Shown piece after piece: positions 46,843 to 57,619 of a stretch of DNA of 64,000 nucleotides; the first letter of the stretch is position 1; every line of letters starts with the position of its first letter. This DNA comes from Bolinopsis microptera. Its lineage: Eukaryota > Ctenophora > Tentaculata > Lobata > Bolinopsidae. Made by a program: the position numbers and the translations under genes. The stretch is from NCBI RefSeq assembly GCF_026151205.1, contig NC_087078.1:3004175-3068174 (forward strand). Reading direction: 5' to 3'. A model generated the notes under the pieces. The model ran no database searches. It worked only from the letters and a program-made list of their open reading frames with translations, and was not told the origin of the DNA.

Positions 46843-48908
46843 GCCCTCATACCTTGTTTTTGTTTAGCAAAAAGAGATTCTATAAGAGATTTTGAAGCAA
46901 ATCCCCAGACAAGTGAGCAGAAGTTTAAATGGGACTGAACAAAACTTTGGAAAATCTGTAAACGGGCCTTCATTGGCAATTTATGTTTTATCCTGTACAT
47001 CACCCCAATAAATCTTGACATCTTGCTCCTCAGTGCTTTTATGTGGCTACTCCAGTTAAGCTTTTCATCTACAATTACACCAAGAAACCGGGCTTCAGTT
47101 TTACGTTCTAATACTGTATTTTCTATTTGTACTTTAATCAATGATGGTTCTATGCGCTTTTTCGAGAAAATCATATAACACGTCTTTTTTAGATTTAGTG
47201 CTAATCCGTTGCTATTAACCCACCGTGATAATGTTTCCGTTAGTTGGTTGACCCTTAGCATTAGTTCTTGGACATTGGAACCGTTAATAATGATATTTGC
47301 ATCGTCTGCATAAAGTATGAATTTTACCATCATGTTAGAAATACCGGGAAGATCGTTGATGTATATGACGAAAAGTAAGGGACCTAGTATGCTCCCTTGT
47401 GGAACACCATGCACAATAGGCTTGTGGGACGAATGTGAATTGTTTATTGCTACATATTGGCTTCTATCACTTAGGTATGACTCAAACCACTTTAGAGCTA
47501 TTCCCCGGATGCCGTAGTGCTGTAATTTATTTAGCAGTGTAGCATGATCCAGGACGTCAAACGCTTTACTGTAATCTAATAATAGCAGTAGTGAAATTTG
47601 GTTTTTGCTAAGAGATTGTAAAATTGTACTTTGTGCATTAAGAAGAGCATGTTCACAGGACCTTCCTGGACGGAACCCATACTGATTTTCGAATAAAGAA
47701 CTATTTTTGTTGAGAAATTCTAAGACACGTCGGTGCATCAGTTTTTCGTAGATTTTTGAGAAGGAACCTAAGAGAGAGATGGGTCTATAATTTTCAACGT
47801 CAAGTTTAGAGCCTCCTTTATGGATGGGAGTTACTTTGGCAATTTTAAGGGCCTGTGGAAATATGCCTGTACTTAAGGATTCGTTGATAACTTTTGCTAA
47901 TATAGCAAGGAAACTATCGCTGGAACTGGCTACTTTTAGTGGTTCAATTTTTGTGTCAAGGGTCGCTTTGTTCTTCAAACCAATAATAATTCTTTGAATT
48001 TCGATCGTTTCAGCAGGCTGGAGATAGATTGATTGAGAACAGGATGTGGGCAGATATTCCTGGAACCCCCCAGGGTCAAAGGTCTGACGGGCACTTATCT
48101 GAGTTTTGATGTTCGTAGCAATGTTCGAGAAATAGTCATTAAACCTTTCAGCCACGGTATCTTCAGAACTCAAAATCGACCCGTCCGAACCTTTAAGTCT
48201 TAACTGCTCTGTTTTCCTGCTTCTACCAAGTAAACCGTTGATTATTTGCCATTGTTTTTTGGAGCAGTCCTGGTATTTTTCGAATTGTTTTTTATAGTAT
48301 CGTTGTTTGGCAATGTTGACATGTTTTTTACAGAAAAGTTTTAGCTTTTTATAGGCCTCTATATTATTCATTGTAGGTTCAAGTACTTTACTATGATAAC
48401 TTTCTTGTTTCCGCGCACATGCTTCTTCAAGCCAGGGTAATATCCAGGGTTTAGTATTAGAACGCTCATGTTCACGGCGAATATGATTGATTTTTAGTGG
48501 ATAGGCAGTGTTATAGTGCTTGGTGTATATATCTGCAAGTTTTCCGTATTGCAGACTAGCGTCGTCTGTACTTAATATCTCGTCCCACGTTTCCCCATCG
48601 ATGAGTTCCCTAAAAGCAGCATTGTTGGCTTCATTTATGACACGTGTTTCATAACTAAGTTTAGGTTGTGTGTTAGTGGGTAGCCTGAGATGTTGTTGCG
48701 AAGAGTTACTTAGTTTAAAAGTGGTAACGATAGCAAGATGATCCGATAAATCCACCGTTACAACGTTACTGCTTACTGTGTTATTTATATTATTTGTGTA
48801 GACATGATCAATTAAGGTAGCACTATGATCGGTGACTCGTGTCGGCCTTGAAACCGTCTGAACAAATCCATAACAACTATATAAACTTGAATTTAAATTG
48901 ATAAACAA
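46843..48908 (-). mobile_element. 5' part of an L2-like LINE (endonuclease end and RT)
   Basis: Starts in the endonuclease (IDHVYTNN, then VDLSDHLAIV with the canonical SDH). It continues through a complete RT core: NYRPISLLGSFSKIYEK, YGFRPGRSCEHAL, LLDYSKAFDVLDH, GVPQGSILGPLLF, YADDANI. It breaks at 46843 after KQGMRAV, where the CR1-like LINE is inserted. The reading frame runs on into that element to make 1138 codons. The 5' end at about 48908 is a truncation within the endonuclease; the first codon there is TTG, not a native start. Confidence 0.9.
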
Positions 48909-51448
48909 TTACTAAATAACACATTTAAAATTGTGTGATGTTTACAATTTATAAAATTTGTTGTGTTGTCATTTAAATGTTTAAAAAAAGTTCAAATATA
49001 ATTATACATGAATTGATTGCCATATCCTTCAACATCATCACTCAAAAGCTAAAACGAGCTTTTAGGTCTGCTAGATTTGTTAATAGTTTATTTGTTATTG
49101 TAGTTTTTATGTTGTATGCAAATATTTGCTCTAACCAGAGCCCTCTCGCTTGCAGTAGCGACTCATGGCAATACACATTTTACGGATGGAATGATTGCAG
49201 GGGGACTCCCAACCCACTGCTTCGGCGGGTTACACTCCATCCATAATATAATCAACTGATGGGAGAAGTGCTTTAATTTCATTTTGCACGAAAAATCTCC
49301 CAGTACAGTAGGATGTATTCTGTGTGACATCTTCTCAATAATTTGGACTCGATGGTAGACAACCCTCGGGATGTCGCAGTCCATAATAATACAAGGCTGA
49401 ATCCAAAAAACTGAACTTAATCCAGAATATATGTTCAGTTATAAGCTTGATCAATGGATCAGAGGGATCCCATTAGACCTCAGCCAAGTAGGTGGACGTA
49501 ACATTCTCCCTTAGCCCTTAGTTATTGAGTTAGAGCCACCGACCAACAATCATATAATAGAGTGTACTTTACAATAATAATAATACATTAATGTTATCTT
49601 TATACAACACCCAAAAGGTTAAATAATTTAAATTTAATCCTTATGCTCAGCTGTAAATGACACTATGTATGTACTACGATTAACAGTAAATTGCATGTCA
49701 ATGATTTCCCAATCAAATATTTCCCAAACATTCGGCCAAGCCGACTGCAGCATAAAAATTAGAAGTCCAGAGAGCACCCATAAAATATTCTTAATGTCTT
49801 ACACAAATCGGACGTTTTTTCTTTGATCAGACTCCTTTTACATTTAAGAGTTATTTGAAGTAAAGTAAAAAGAGAGGAGCTCCTCAAATTCTGTGTCCTC
49901 ATCTCTTCTTTTCTTTATGTTGCATGTCTTTCTTAAAGTTAACAAGTTAAGGGGGCAGGGGGGGGTCTTTATGAAATTTCTCTCGAAATTGATTTTATAG
50001 TTGTTTCTGATAGAGGGGAGTGATATCTATATGCTGATTTTGGTCCAAAAGCAGCAGATAGATATTACTCCCCTCTATCAGAAACAACTATAAAATCAAT
50101 TTCGAGAGAAATTTCATAAAGACCCCCCCTGCCCCCTTAATAGTAGTGAAACAAATTTTTAGTGAAACAAATTTAAAATTTTATCCTTTATTTTACAATC
50201 ATAATATAATAATATTTATAAGCCTCCGTTTTGAAAGTTTTAAATTTTAATACATTCACAATTCTATTTAAAATTCAATTTTATGTACAAGTCAATAACT
50301 GGCCGCCAAAGCCGCGCATTCTTGAAAACAGGATTAACTTGATTATAGTTATACGACTATGTAAATTTAAAACTATCCGTGGTTTTTTCTTTTAAATAAA
50401 TAAATTATAATTTTACCTAAGTCAACTTTAAATCGTCAACTTTAAATATTTACAATGCAACAATTCATTAATTTGTAAACACGCGTACTCCAGCCCCTAA
50501 ACGCATAAATTGTTATGCGGCGCGGCTCAAGCCGCGCACGCACGTATTATTTTATACTGTTTGCTTTCTAATAAATATCGTGCCAATGTGTACGTCTAAA
50601 TTGTAAACGTTCATGTTTTGTGCAGAGTGAATCCAATTGGGACTAGTGACAAGGATAAGGACCCAAGTGCCTGTGCGGCTTTTTCGGGCCCCTGTGGACC
50701 ACTACTCTTGAAATCACTCTACAACATTGAACATCTATATCTACTACGTCATTTGGCAATTGTTGTCATTAATCTAACTTTCTAATTAATTGCCGAGGGG
50801 GAAGAGTAAACGCTTCACATTAAAATTCAATATACAAAATTCAAAACCATCAATACGGTATTAAATATTATGGACAAGTCTATAGATCTATTTCGTAGTC
50901 ATATATTCACATGATTTGCTTTATATTATCTTAATACTGTAATGAAGTACAGTAGGATTTGTGTTTCGAGAAAGAAAGGTTGCGGTCAAATTATTAACAA
51001 AAGTAAACAAAAGTCCATCAGGGACTACGTGGAGTCGAAAAAGGTACACGGCTGCTGTCTGGTGCTGCTAGGCATTTATTGATCAAGATGTTTTATTGTA
51101 TTGATTTATAATGATTCTATTGTTCGTGACTAATCAAGTTCTAAGTGGAGGTATAAAGTGCTGCTCAAGATACTTCGTCATCTCATGTCCAGTATAATGA
51201 TTAAGATAGTATACAATGCAATGTAAGAATATAGTTCCGTGTCAGGGTAGATAAATAGATTTTTAGATAAATAAGTCACGGGAGAGGAAAAGAATAAAAC
51301 TTCTATGTACATTTCTTAGTTCAAGGTTCACCAAATTGTTTAAATTTAGCTATTTTTATTTTTTTAAATAGCTGCAAGGAATTTGATCTGTCCAATATCG
51401 ATTAATTTATGCGTGATACTCAAAATAAATATGCTTTAGTGATCAATA
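48909..51448. other. Intergenic region left of THG1
   Basis: AT-rich. A nested hairpin lies at 49186-49243 (GGATGGAATG ... CACTCCATCC with inner AACCC/GGGTT). A CG-rich dyad is at about 50516-50540 (GCGGCGCGGCTCAAGCCGCGC). No convincing gene is seen. Confidence 0.4.
49947..50140. mobile_element. Foldback MITE flanked by TTAA
   Basis: Two arms of about 82 bp are complementary almost throughout, joined by a loop of about 30 bp. Each arm begins GGGGGCAGGGGGG and lies directly against TTAA (49947-49950 and 50137-50140). TTAA duplication is the hallmark of piggyBac-type insertion, so this is probably a non-autonomous TTAA-specific element. No coding content. Confidence 0.85.
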
Positions 51449-52210
51449 ATGGCTAAAAGTAAGTTTGAATATGTTCGACTGTACGAGCTGGATGATAAAC
51501 TGTTAAAAAACGTGTGGATGGTTGTGAGAGTTGATGGAAAAGGATTTCACAAGTTCACCAACGACCACAACTTTGAGAAACCCAACGACTTGGCTGCTCT
51601 GAACTTAATGAACGATGCTGCTAAAGGGGTTATGTCAGAGCTACAAGACATTTTCATGGCATATGGACAAAGTGATGAATACAGTTTCATTTTCAAACGG
51701 TCCTCAACGCTGTATGGACGTCGGAGCAGCAAGATTCTATCTACAGTTTGTTCCATGTTCACATCACATTATTTGTTTAATTGGAGCAAGCATTTCAATG
51801 ATCCATTGTTGTATCCCCCTAGTTTTGATGCTCGGGTTGTTCTTTATCCAACAGTAAGAGATGTTAGGAACTATTTCAATTGGAGGCAAGCGGATTGTCA
51901 CATCAATAATTTATACAACACTTGCTTTTGGGCACTTGTTCAAGACGGTAATTTGTCTAACTCTGAGGCTGAGAAGCGTCTTAAAGGCACATTTTCTGCA
52001 GATAAAAATGAAATACTTTTTGCAAAGTTTGGAGTAAATTACAATGAACTTTCTGAAATTTACAGAAAGGGATCAACTATAATTTGGAATGAGAATAAAA
52101 GTGAAGATGGTAGAAAGAGAAAAGTTTTGAAGTTGTTGACTTGTGATATTATTGGAGATTCTTTTTGGGAAGATCATGCTTCATATCTTGATACTTCTAT
52201 TACTGATTAG
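51449..52210 (+). CDS. THG1L: tRNA(His) guanylyltransferase (THG1)
   Basis: A single uninterrupted 253-residue frame from ATG 51449 covers the whole family length (other eukaryotic proteins are about 240-300 residues). The enzyme adds the G-1 residue to the 5' end of tRNA-His, needed for recognition by histidyl-tRNA synthetase, using a reverse polymerase-like fold. The metal-binding aspartate motif RVDGKGFHKF is at residues 27-36. The second catalytic block YGQSDEYSFIF is at about 71-81, and the DCHINNLYNTCFW block, conserved in eukaryotic Thg1, is at about 150-162. The protein starts close to the conserved KFEYVR, so a long mitochondrial targeting extension is not evident. The absence of introns contrasts with PIH1D1 next door; an ancient retrocopy is possible, but the frame is intact. 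Confidence 0.95.
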   Translation: MAKSKFEYVRLYELDDKLLKNVWMVVRVDGKGFHKFTNDHNFEKPNDLAALNLMNDAAKGVMSELQDIFMAYGQSDEYSFIFKRSSTLYGRRSSKILSTVCSMFTSHYLFNWSKHFNDPLLYPPSFDARVVLYPTVRDVRNYFNWRQADCHINNLYNTCFWALVQDGNLSNSEAEKRLKGTFSADKNEILFAKFGVNYNELSEIYRKGSTIIWNENKSEDGRKRKVLKLLTCDIIGDSFWEDHASYLDTSITD

Positions 52211-52566
52211 ATCTTTAATCATTAGTGATATTTTAGGTTGTCTAATGTATTGAATTATTAAGATATGTAATCTTTTAAGAAAGGCCAGGGTTTAATCGTT
52301 TTATTGCTATTAATTCCTTTGGAATATCAATTATTAGTGGTGTTAAGATTTTATGACGTAGCATAGTTAATGAAAATATTAATAAGTATTGGGTTCCCAA
52401 AGCAGTAGTATCTGTTTAAATTAAATTTCCGCCACAGATTTTCATCTAGAAAATCTAGAATACTCAGCTCTATTTATTCATTTTTAACAGAAAATTTAAA
52501 GAACACTTAATTTACAGAAATCGAGAGTTTCTCTGTCGACTAAATCACAATAATCCTGAGTTTTAA

Positions 52567-52739
52567 ACCTCCAACCCAGCAGCTGTAACCTAGCAACTGT
52601 AACCTAGCAACTGTAACCCAGCAGCTGTAACCTAGCAACTGTAACCTAGCAACTGTAACCCAGCAGCTGTAACCTAGCAACTGTAACCTAGCAGCTGTAA
52701 CCTAGCAACTGTAACCTAGCAACTGTAACCCAGCAGCTC
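52567..52739. repeat. 14-bp minisatellite ending at the PIH1D1 start codon
   Basis: Units CTAGCAACTGTAAC and CCAGCAGCTGTAAC alternate in a 1:2 pattern, giving 42-bp higher-order repeats. The last unit runs directly into ATG 52740. It therefore forms the 5' UTR or promoter edge of PIH1D1. Confidence 0.92.
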
Positions 52740-55733
52740 ATGACCTCCCAAGTATTACTACACCCGGATGATGACTTGACCCAGGACGATGAGCAGATCT
52801 GGAGCTCACTCATTGACCAGGTCAAGGTCGGGGATACTCCTCGCAAATCTCAGGAGCTCGAGGTGTGTGTAATTATAATTCTATTGCATACTATAATTAT
52901 ATTGCATACTATAATCATATTGCATATTATAATTATATTTTTAATCATATATATTGGACATGTGCATTGTTCATTGTGTGAACGTGAAGCATTTTTATCT
53001 TTGATTCTCTGGTTTGATTGGTCAATTGTATATGCTGATTGGTTAATTGCTGTCACGTGTCAAAAAAGATAATCTGGATCTACTGGTGTATATCAATATT
53101 TTGAAGGTAGCCCCAAAGCCTACCTTTTGTGTAAAGACCAAGGACAAAGAAGGAAACAAAGTTTTCATCAACATTTGCACCACCGACTCTATTCCAGAGC
53201 CCAAGTGAGCTTTTAACTTACACACATTATACACATAATACATATTATATACACATTACATAATATTACACATATTTACAGGTTAATACCTGTGAAAAAT
53301 AAAACCATTGATCAGAATGAATTAATGGCGGAGAGGCCCTGTTTTAACTTTTATATGAGCGTTTTCTGTACTCAGCTTTAAATTGGAGCAATATTGTCTC
53401 TTCTGTAGCATTATGATCGACGATCGTTACTTTTACTTGCTCTACTTATTAATAGTATCAGTGATCGTTACTTAAATCAAAATAGCAATTTTATTTTACG
53501 AAATATCGATTTATGTTTCACAGTGTCACAAAATATCGGCACTGAACAGAAAGTTGTCTCAGGAAGAAAACTGTAGACGATTTGGTAAAGATGTTGGATA
53601 GTGAAGAGGAAATGTTAGCGGCTGACTACAGAATACCAATGAGCATTGGGGAGACTCCGCATGCAGAGGTTTAGTTCCCCCTTTAAAGAATATTTTAATT
53701 TCTTTCTAATTAACAGAAAGTACTCTATTAACAGTTCTTGACTGATTTGAATCTCCTGCACAGCAGATCGAAGCATCTCTAAATTATTTACTATTATTAT
53801 TGTATTGCTGTGTAAATTTGATTCTAATTCTAATTCTAATTCTAATTGTAATAAATTATTTTGGAAATTGAAATTGAAATCTGATTTATTCATTACAATT
53901 GTCACAATTACTAATTAAAATAAAAATTAATGTTTCTTCAGGTGGACAAGAAAGGCCAGGGTTGCAGTGTGCACGATATAGCTATAAACCCTAACTACGT
54001 AAAAACCATCAAGGAGGAACCAGCCTTTATGAACTTCTTCCTTCAAGTTGTATTTGAAGGTCTTACTGCTAAGTTTAATGTAAGATCAAAGTTTTTAATG
54101 CAGCTATAGCTTTTCTCTGGATTAATAATATTCCACTTCAATATAATAATGGTCTGTTTACGGTTTGAAAGTTTAAAGCCAAAAATTCCTAATTTGTTAG
54201 TTAACAACTGATTTCTTGCGATTTAATTTTTTTAAAGCAAGTAATAATAGCTGTTGACCTTATTTACTTCCCACAGATTGAACTCGAATGGGACTGGTTG
54301 ATACTGAAGAACCGAACGCACGTGGGCCGTGTTAAACCGCACATGATCAGAACCTACCGTAAACCAGTTATACAGGAGATGGAGAAGACGGAGAGTACAA
54401 GTAAGAGACCTGTCAAGAAAACCAGTAAACACACTCAACCCGCTCCTAAACCCGACTACATCCTCCTTCAGGTTAGTAAAACATACATCCTCCTTCAGGT
54501 TAGTAAAACATACATCCTCTTTCAGGTTAGTGAAACATACATCCTCCTTCAGGTTAATAAAACATACATCCTCCTTCAGGTTAGTAAAACATACATCCTC
54601 CTTCAGGTTAGGGGTGTTCAGTAAAACATACATCCTTCTTCAGGTTAGGGGTGTTTAGTAAAACATACATCCTCCTTCAGGTTAATAAAACATACATCCT
54701 CCTTCAGGTTAGGGGTGTTTAGTAAAACATACATCCTCCTTCAGGTTAGGGGTGTTCAGTAAAACATACATCCTCCTTCAGGTTAGGGGTGTTTAGTAAA
54801 ACATACATCCTCCTTCAGGTTAGTAAAACATAACCTGAAGGAGGATGGGTGTTCAGTAAAACATACATCCTCCTTCAGGTTAGGGGTGTTTAGTAAAACA
54901 TACATCCTCCTTCAGGTTAGGGGTGTTTAGTAAAACATACATCCTCCTTCAGGTTAGGGGTGTTTAGTAAAACATACATCCTCCTTCAGGTTAGTAAAAC
55001 ATACATCCTCCTTCAGGTTAGGGGTGTTTAGTAAAACATACATCCTCCTTCAGGTAAGGGGTGTTTAGTAAAACATACATCCTCCTTCAGGTTAGGGGTG
55101 TTTAGTAAAACATACATCCTCCTTCAGGTTAGGGGTGTTTAGTAAAACATACATCCTCCTTCAGGTTAGGGGTGTTTAGTAAAACATACATCCTCCTTCA
55201 GGTTAGGGGTGTTTAGTAAAACCCCAATTTACCGTGCCCCGATTTAAATCTGCATGTACTTAGATATTGAGACTAACTTTTTCTGTTTTGATCAGGCTAG
55301 AATCAGTACACAATATCAAGGGAATCTGTATAATTATTCTGAGGGGTTCTTATTTTTGTTCAAGCCTGATTTTAGCAATTATAAAAGATTACAATTTAAA
55401 TAATGATACTTTCAGGAGCCGATAGAAGGAACCCCAAACTACCTGATAATAGAAGTGTGGCTACCAGGAATAGAGTCCTCTTCTAAACTAACTCTAGATG
55501 TAGGAGAAGACAGACTGACCCTGCATGCTCACCCTGCCAAGTACTTCCTGGACATTGAGCTGCCCTACGATGTGGTTCCCATGGAGAGTGGTGCTCAGTA
55601 TGATACAGAGGTTCAGCTTCTTACTGTGGCTTTAATGACCACGTGTGCTGTGGAGCTACCCAGCAAGCCTGATAGAGTTATTTCTCTTGATAGAGAGAGG
55701 TTCTTACGGGATTTGAACAAGAATGATAATTGA
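52740..55733 (+). CDS. PIH1D1: PIH1 domain-containing protein 1 (R2TP complex subunit), six exons
   Basis: Exons 52740-52862, 53107-53204, 53563-53668, 53942-54079, 54277-54471 and 55416-55733 join with consistent phases (0, 2, 0, 0, 0) into 325 residues; all introns are GT-AG. The PIH1 domain spans about residues 45-205 (PTFCVKTKDKEGNKVFINIC, YRIPMSIGETPHAE, GQGCSVHDIAINPNY, LEWDWLILKNR). A C-terminal CS-like beta domain follows (YLIIEVWLPGIESS ... YFLDIELPYDV). Human PIH1D1 is somewhat shorter, about 290 residues. In other animals it is the adaptor of the RUVBL1/2-RPAP3 co-chaperone complex and binds acidic phospho-motifs of clients in snoRNP and PIKK assembly. Exon 5 ends in a donor that has been amplified as a minisatellite in the following intron. 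Confidence 0.92.
54457..55222 (+). repeat. Minisatellite made of the exon 5 / intron 5 junction
   Basis: The sequence TACATCCTCCTTCAGGTTAG spans the last bases of exon 5 and its 5' splice site. It recurs roughly 20 times, first in 27-bp units (in frame, encoding YILLQVSKT), then in units of about 36 bp with GGGTGTTTAGTAAAACA. One copy near 54833-54847 is inverted. Each unit carries a potential donor CAG|GTTAG. Confidence 0.95.
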
Positions 55734-56529
55734 GAAGGGTGTGTGTTACAGGAGATTTTCTCAGCTTTGAAGCATTTTTTACCCGAAGGGTTGACTCAAA
55801 GAGTTTTATAACTGTCAAGTATTTGTAAATAGGCGTTGTAACATTTTCAGATATTTATTATTTATCTTTACAGAAAATAAGCCGCTTTTAATCTCATTTC
55901 CAAATCGGCACCTGTAACGTTAGCAGCATCTTCGACTACGCATACTATTGAGTTTTTAAAGTTTCCCTCGTGCCCATAGTTGTTCATGCTAGCCCAGATA
56001 AACTTCCCGCTCAATTCCAGTTACATCTAATAACATAATTACTAAACCCTAAATGGCTCTGTTTAGTTATATAATCGATTGATGATATTGGTTTAATAAT
56101 TAACGACTAATTGGCCAATTAATTGATTATTGAATTAATATATAATTAGCCATTTAATCAATCAATTTGCCAATCCATAACGAATCAGACAGGCTATTCG
56201 ATCAACTGATTGAAATTTTATTTGAATAGAAGATGCACGATGAATCTTTGATTTTTGTAATAATAATAATTGAGAATGCGGATGGGGCAGGATACAACTA
56301 ATTGGAAAAAATTCTCTGGAATTTTACGACAAAAGGTCTACTAAAATTTATGTTGGAACGCGCCAAGAGACTATTGATGATACCGTTTATTTTGGCGCGC
56401 AATTTATTGTTTAACGATATCATCGAGAGTGATCTGACGACGAAATTTTCATTTTAATATTACAAGTATCCAGTTTAAAAGCATCAGTAGTCACATAATA
56501 TTATTCAAACTACCGATATCACCTAGGAT
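55734..56529. other. Intergenic region between PIH1D1 and the next gene
   Basis: AT-rich, with repeated TTAATTGATTA-type stretches at about 56085-56175. No coding frame of note. It ends with a promoter-like segment described separately. Confidence 0.4.
56357..56400. promoter_or_regulatory. Possible paired E2F-type sites
   Basis: TTTGGCGC (56391-56398) matches the E2F consensus TTTSSCGC exactly. An inverted near-copy (CGCGCCAA, 56359-56366) lies 24 bp upstream. They stand about 130 bp before the ATG at 56530, in otherwise AT-rich DNA. Confidence 0.35.
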
Positions 56530-57566
56530 ATGGCTCTTGAGAACATCTCCACCCCACGTCTGATGACAGATTTACACGGTGTCACGGGGAAAATAGAACT
56601 TCCTCGTGGACAGAGACATATCGCTACTTGTAACCTTCCTGTCAGGTTTATATAACCATTAACCATGCTTCTATTTATCTAGACTAACTCCTTTCAATAA
56701 TATCAATGCAAATTTTTTACGATCTTTGATTCCTTTAAATAATGTTAAAAAGAGGAATTTTAGGGGGCCGAGTTATGTCACAATGAGCGACTGGTAGGTT
56801 TTATATAGCCTCTAACTGCTGATGCTACAATATTTACAGCACAGGCCAAAATTGCTGACTATCCCATACAAAGCATTTAGACTTTTAAACTTACGGTAAT
56901 TTTCACACTGCAGTCTGCACGTATTACGTACTTTGAAACAAGTTTAGCAAAGAGGCAATTTTAGAAGAAGTGAAAATTGTTGGAAATATTTGACACTTAT
57001 CCTTTATCATAAATAAAATGGTCATATTTGTTGGCAAACCTGAAAAACAAGATCAAGGTTTAATCAAGATTTGATAACATTCACTAATACAATTAACCGA
57101 ATTATCAGGAGTGGCTTCTCGGAGCCGTTACCGTTAGCAGAACAGTACTGTGGAGATAGTGATGCCGTACTTCAGGCTCAGTACCAACGCATTGCGTACC
57201 AGAAATACCAAGTTAGTCCACAAACATATGCCAGAGTTCATTAGGATTGAAAATATTATATCATTTTTTAGTCTGCATCATATTATATGTCTCTAGAATC
57301 ACGATTGTTTTAGGAGGAAAAATATGTTGATCATGAACAAGGCTATATTTCAGGCGGAAAAAGAGAGGAAAATAGCGGAATTCCAACTGAAAGTGAAAGA
57401 ACGGTTGAGAGTAATGAAGGTGCGGGAACAACAAGATATGGTCGACAGAACCCTGCAACTCACTGAGTCTGAGAACCTGTTGATGAAAAGTGTTGACCCG
57501 GTTAAGAAGCCTCCTATCGTAGCTTCACCTCTTGTGGCCATCAACTCTCAGGTAACAGTCTGCTAA
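56530..57566 (+). CDS. Small unrecognised coiled-coil protein gene, three exons (one junction unresolved)
   Basis: Exon 1 at 56530-56645 (ATG; donor AG|GTTTAT, phase 2) joins in phase to exon 2 at 57109-57211 (acceptor ATCAG; donor CAA|GTTAGT, phase 0). A third exon from the acceptor at 57313 carries an obvious coiled-coil frame: charged and helical, including AEKERKIAEFQLKVKERLRV, ending at stop 57566. That frame needs a phase 2 donor, whereas exon 2 ends in phase 0; the phase-correct reading stops at 57465. A missed micro-exon, a frameshift or a wrong exon 2 boundary could explain this. I do not recognise the family. The gene ends only 54 bp from the SRCR gene, tail to tail. Confidence 0.5.
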
Positions 57567-57619
57567 TTAAGTCTCTTTTTTTCGTTTTGGTTAAAGTCTC
57601 TTCAGAATAAGGGGAATAA

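Noticed and set aside
45492-48908. A novel single protein with two reverse-transcriptase domains
   Set aside because: Target duplication and the displaced L2-like C-terminus at 44449-44914 show that the fusion is due to nested insertion.
49163-49384. Short minus-strand frame near a hairpin
   Set aside because: It reads through a nested hairpin repeat and has no family resemblance.
54232-54633. Minus-strand frame of repeated NLKEDVCF as a repeat protein
   Set aside because: It is the antisense reading of the PIH1D1 intron minisatellite.
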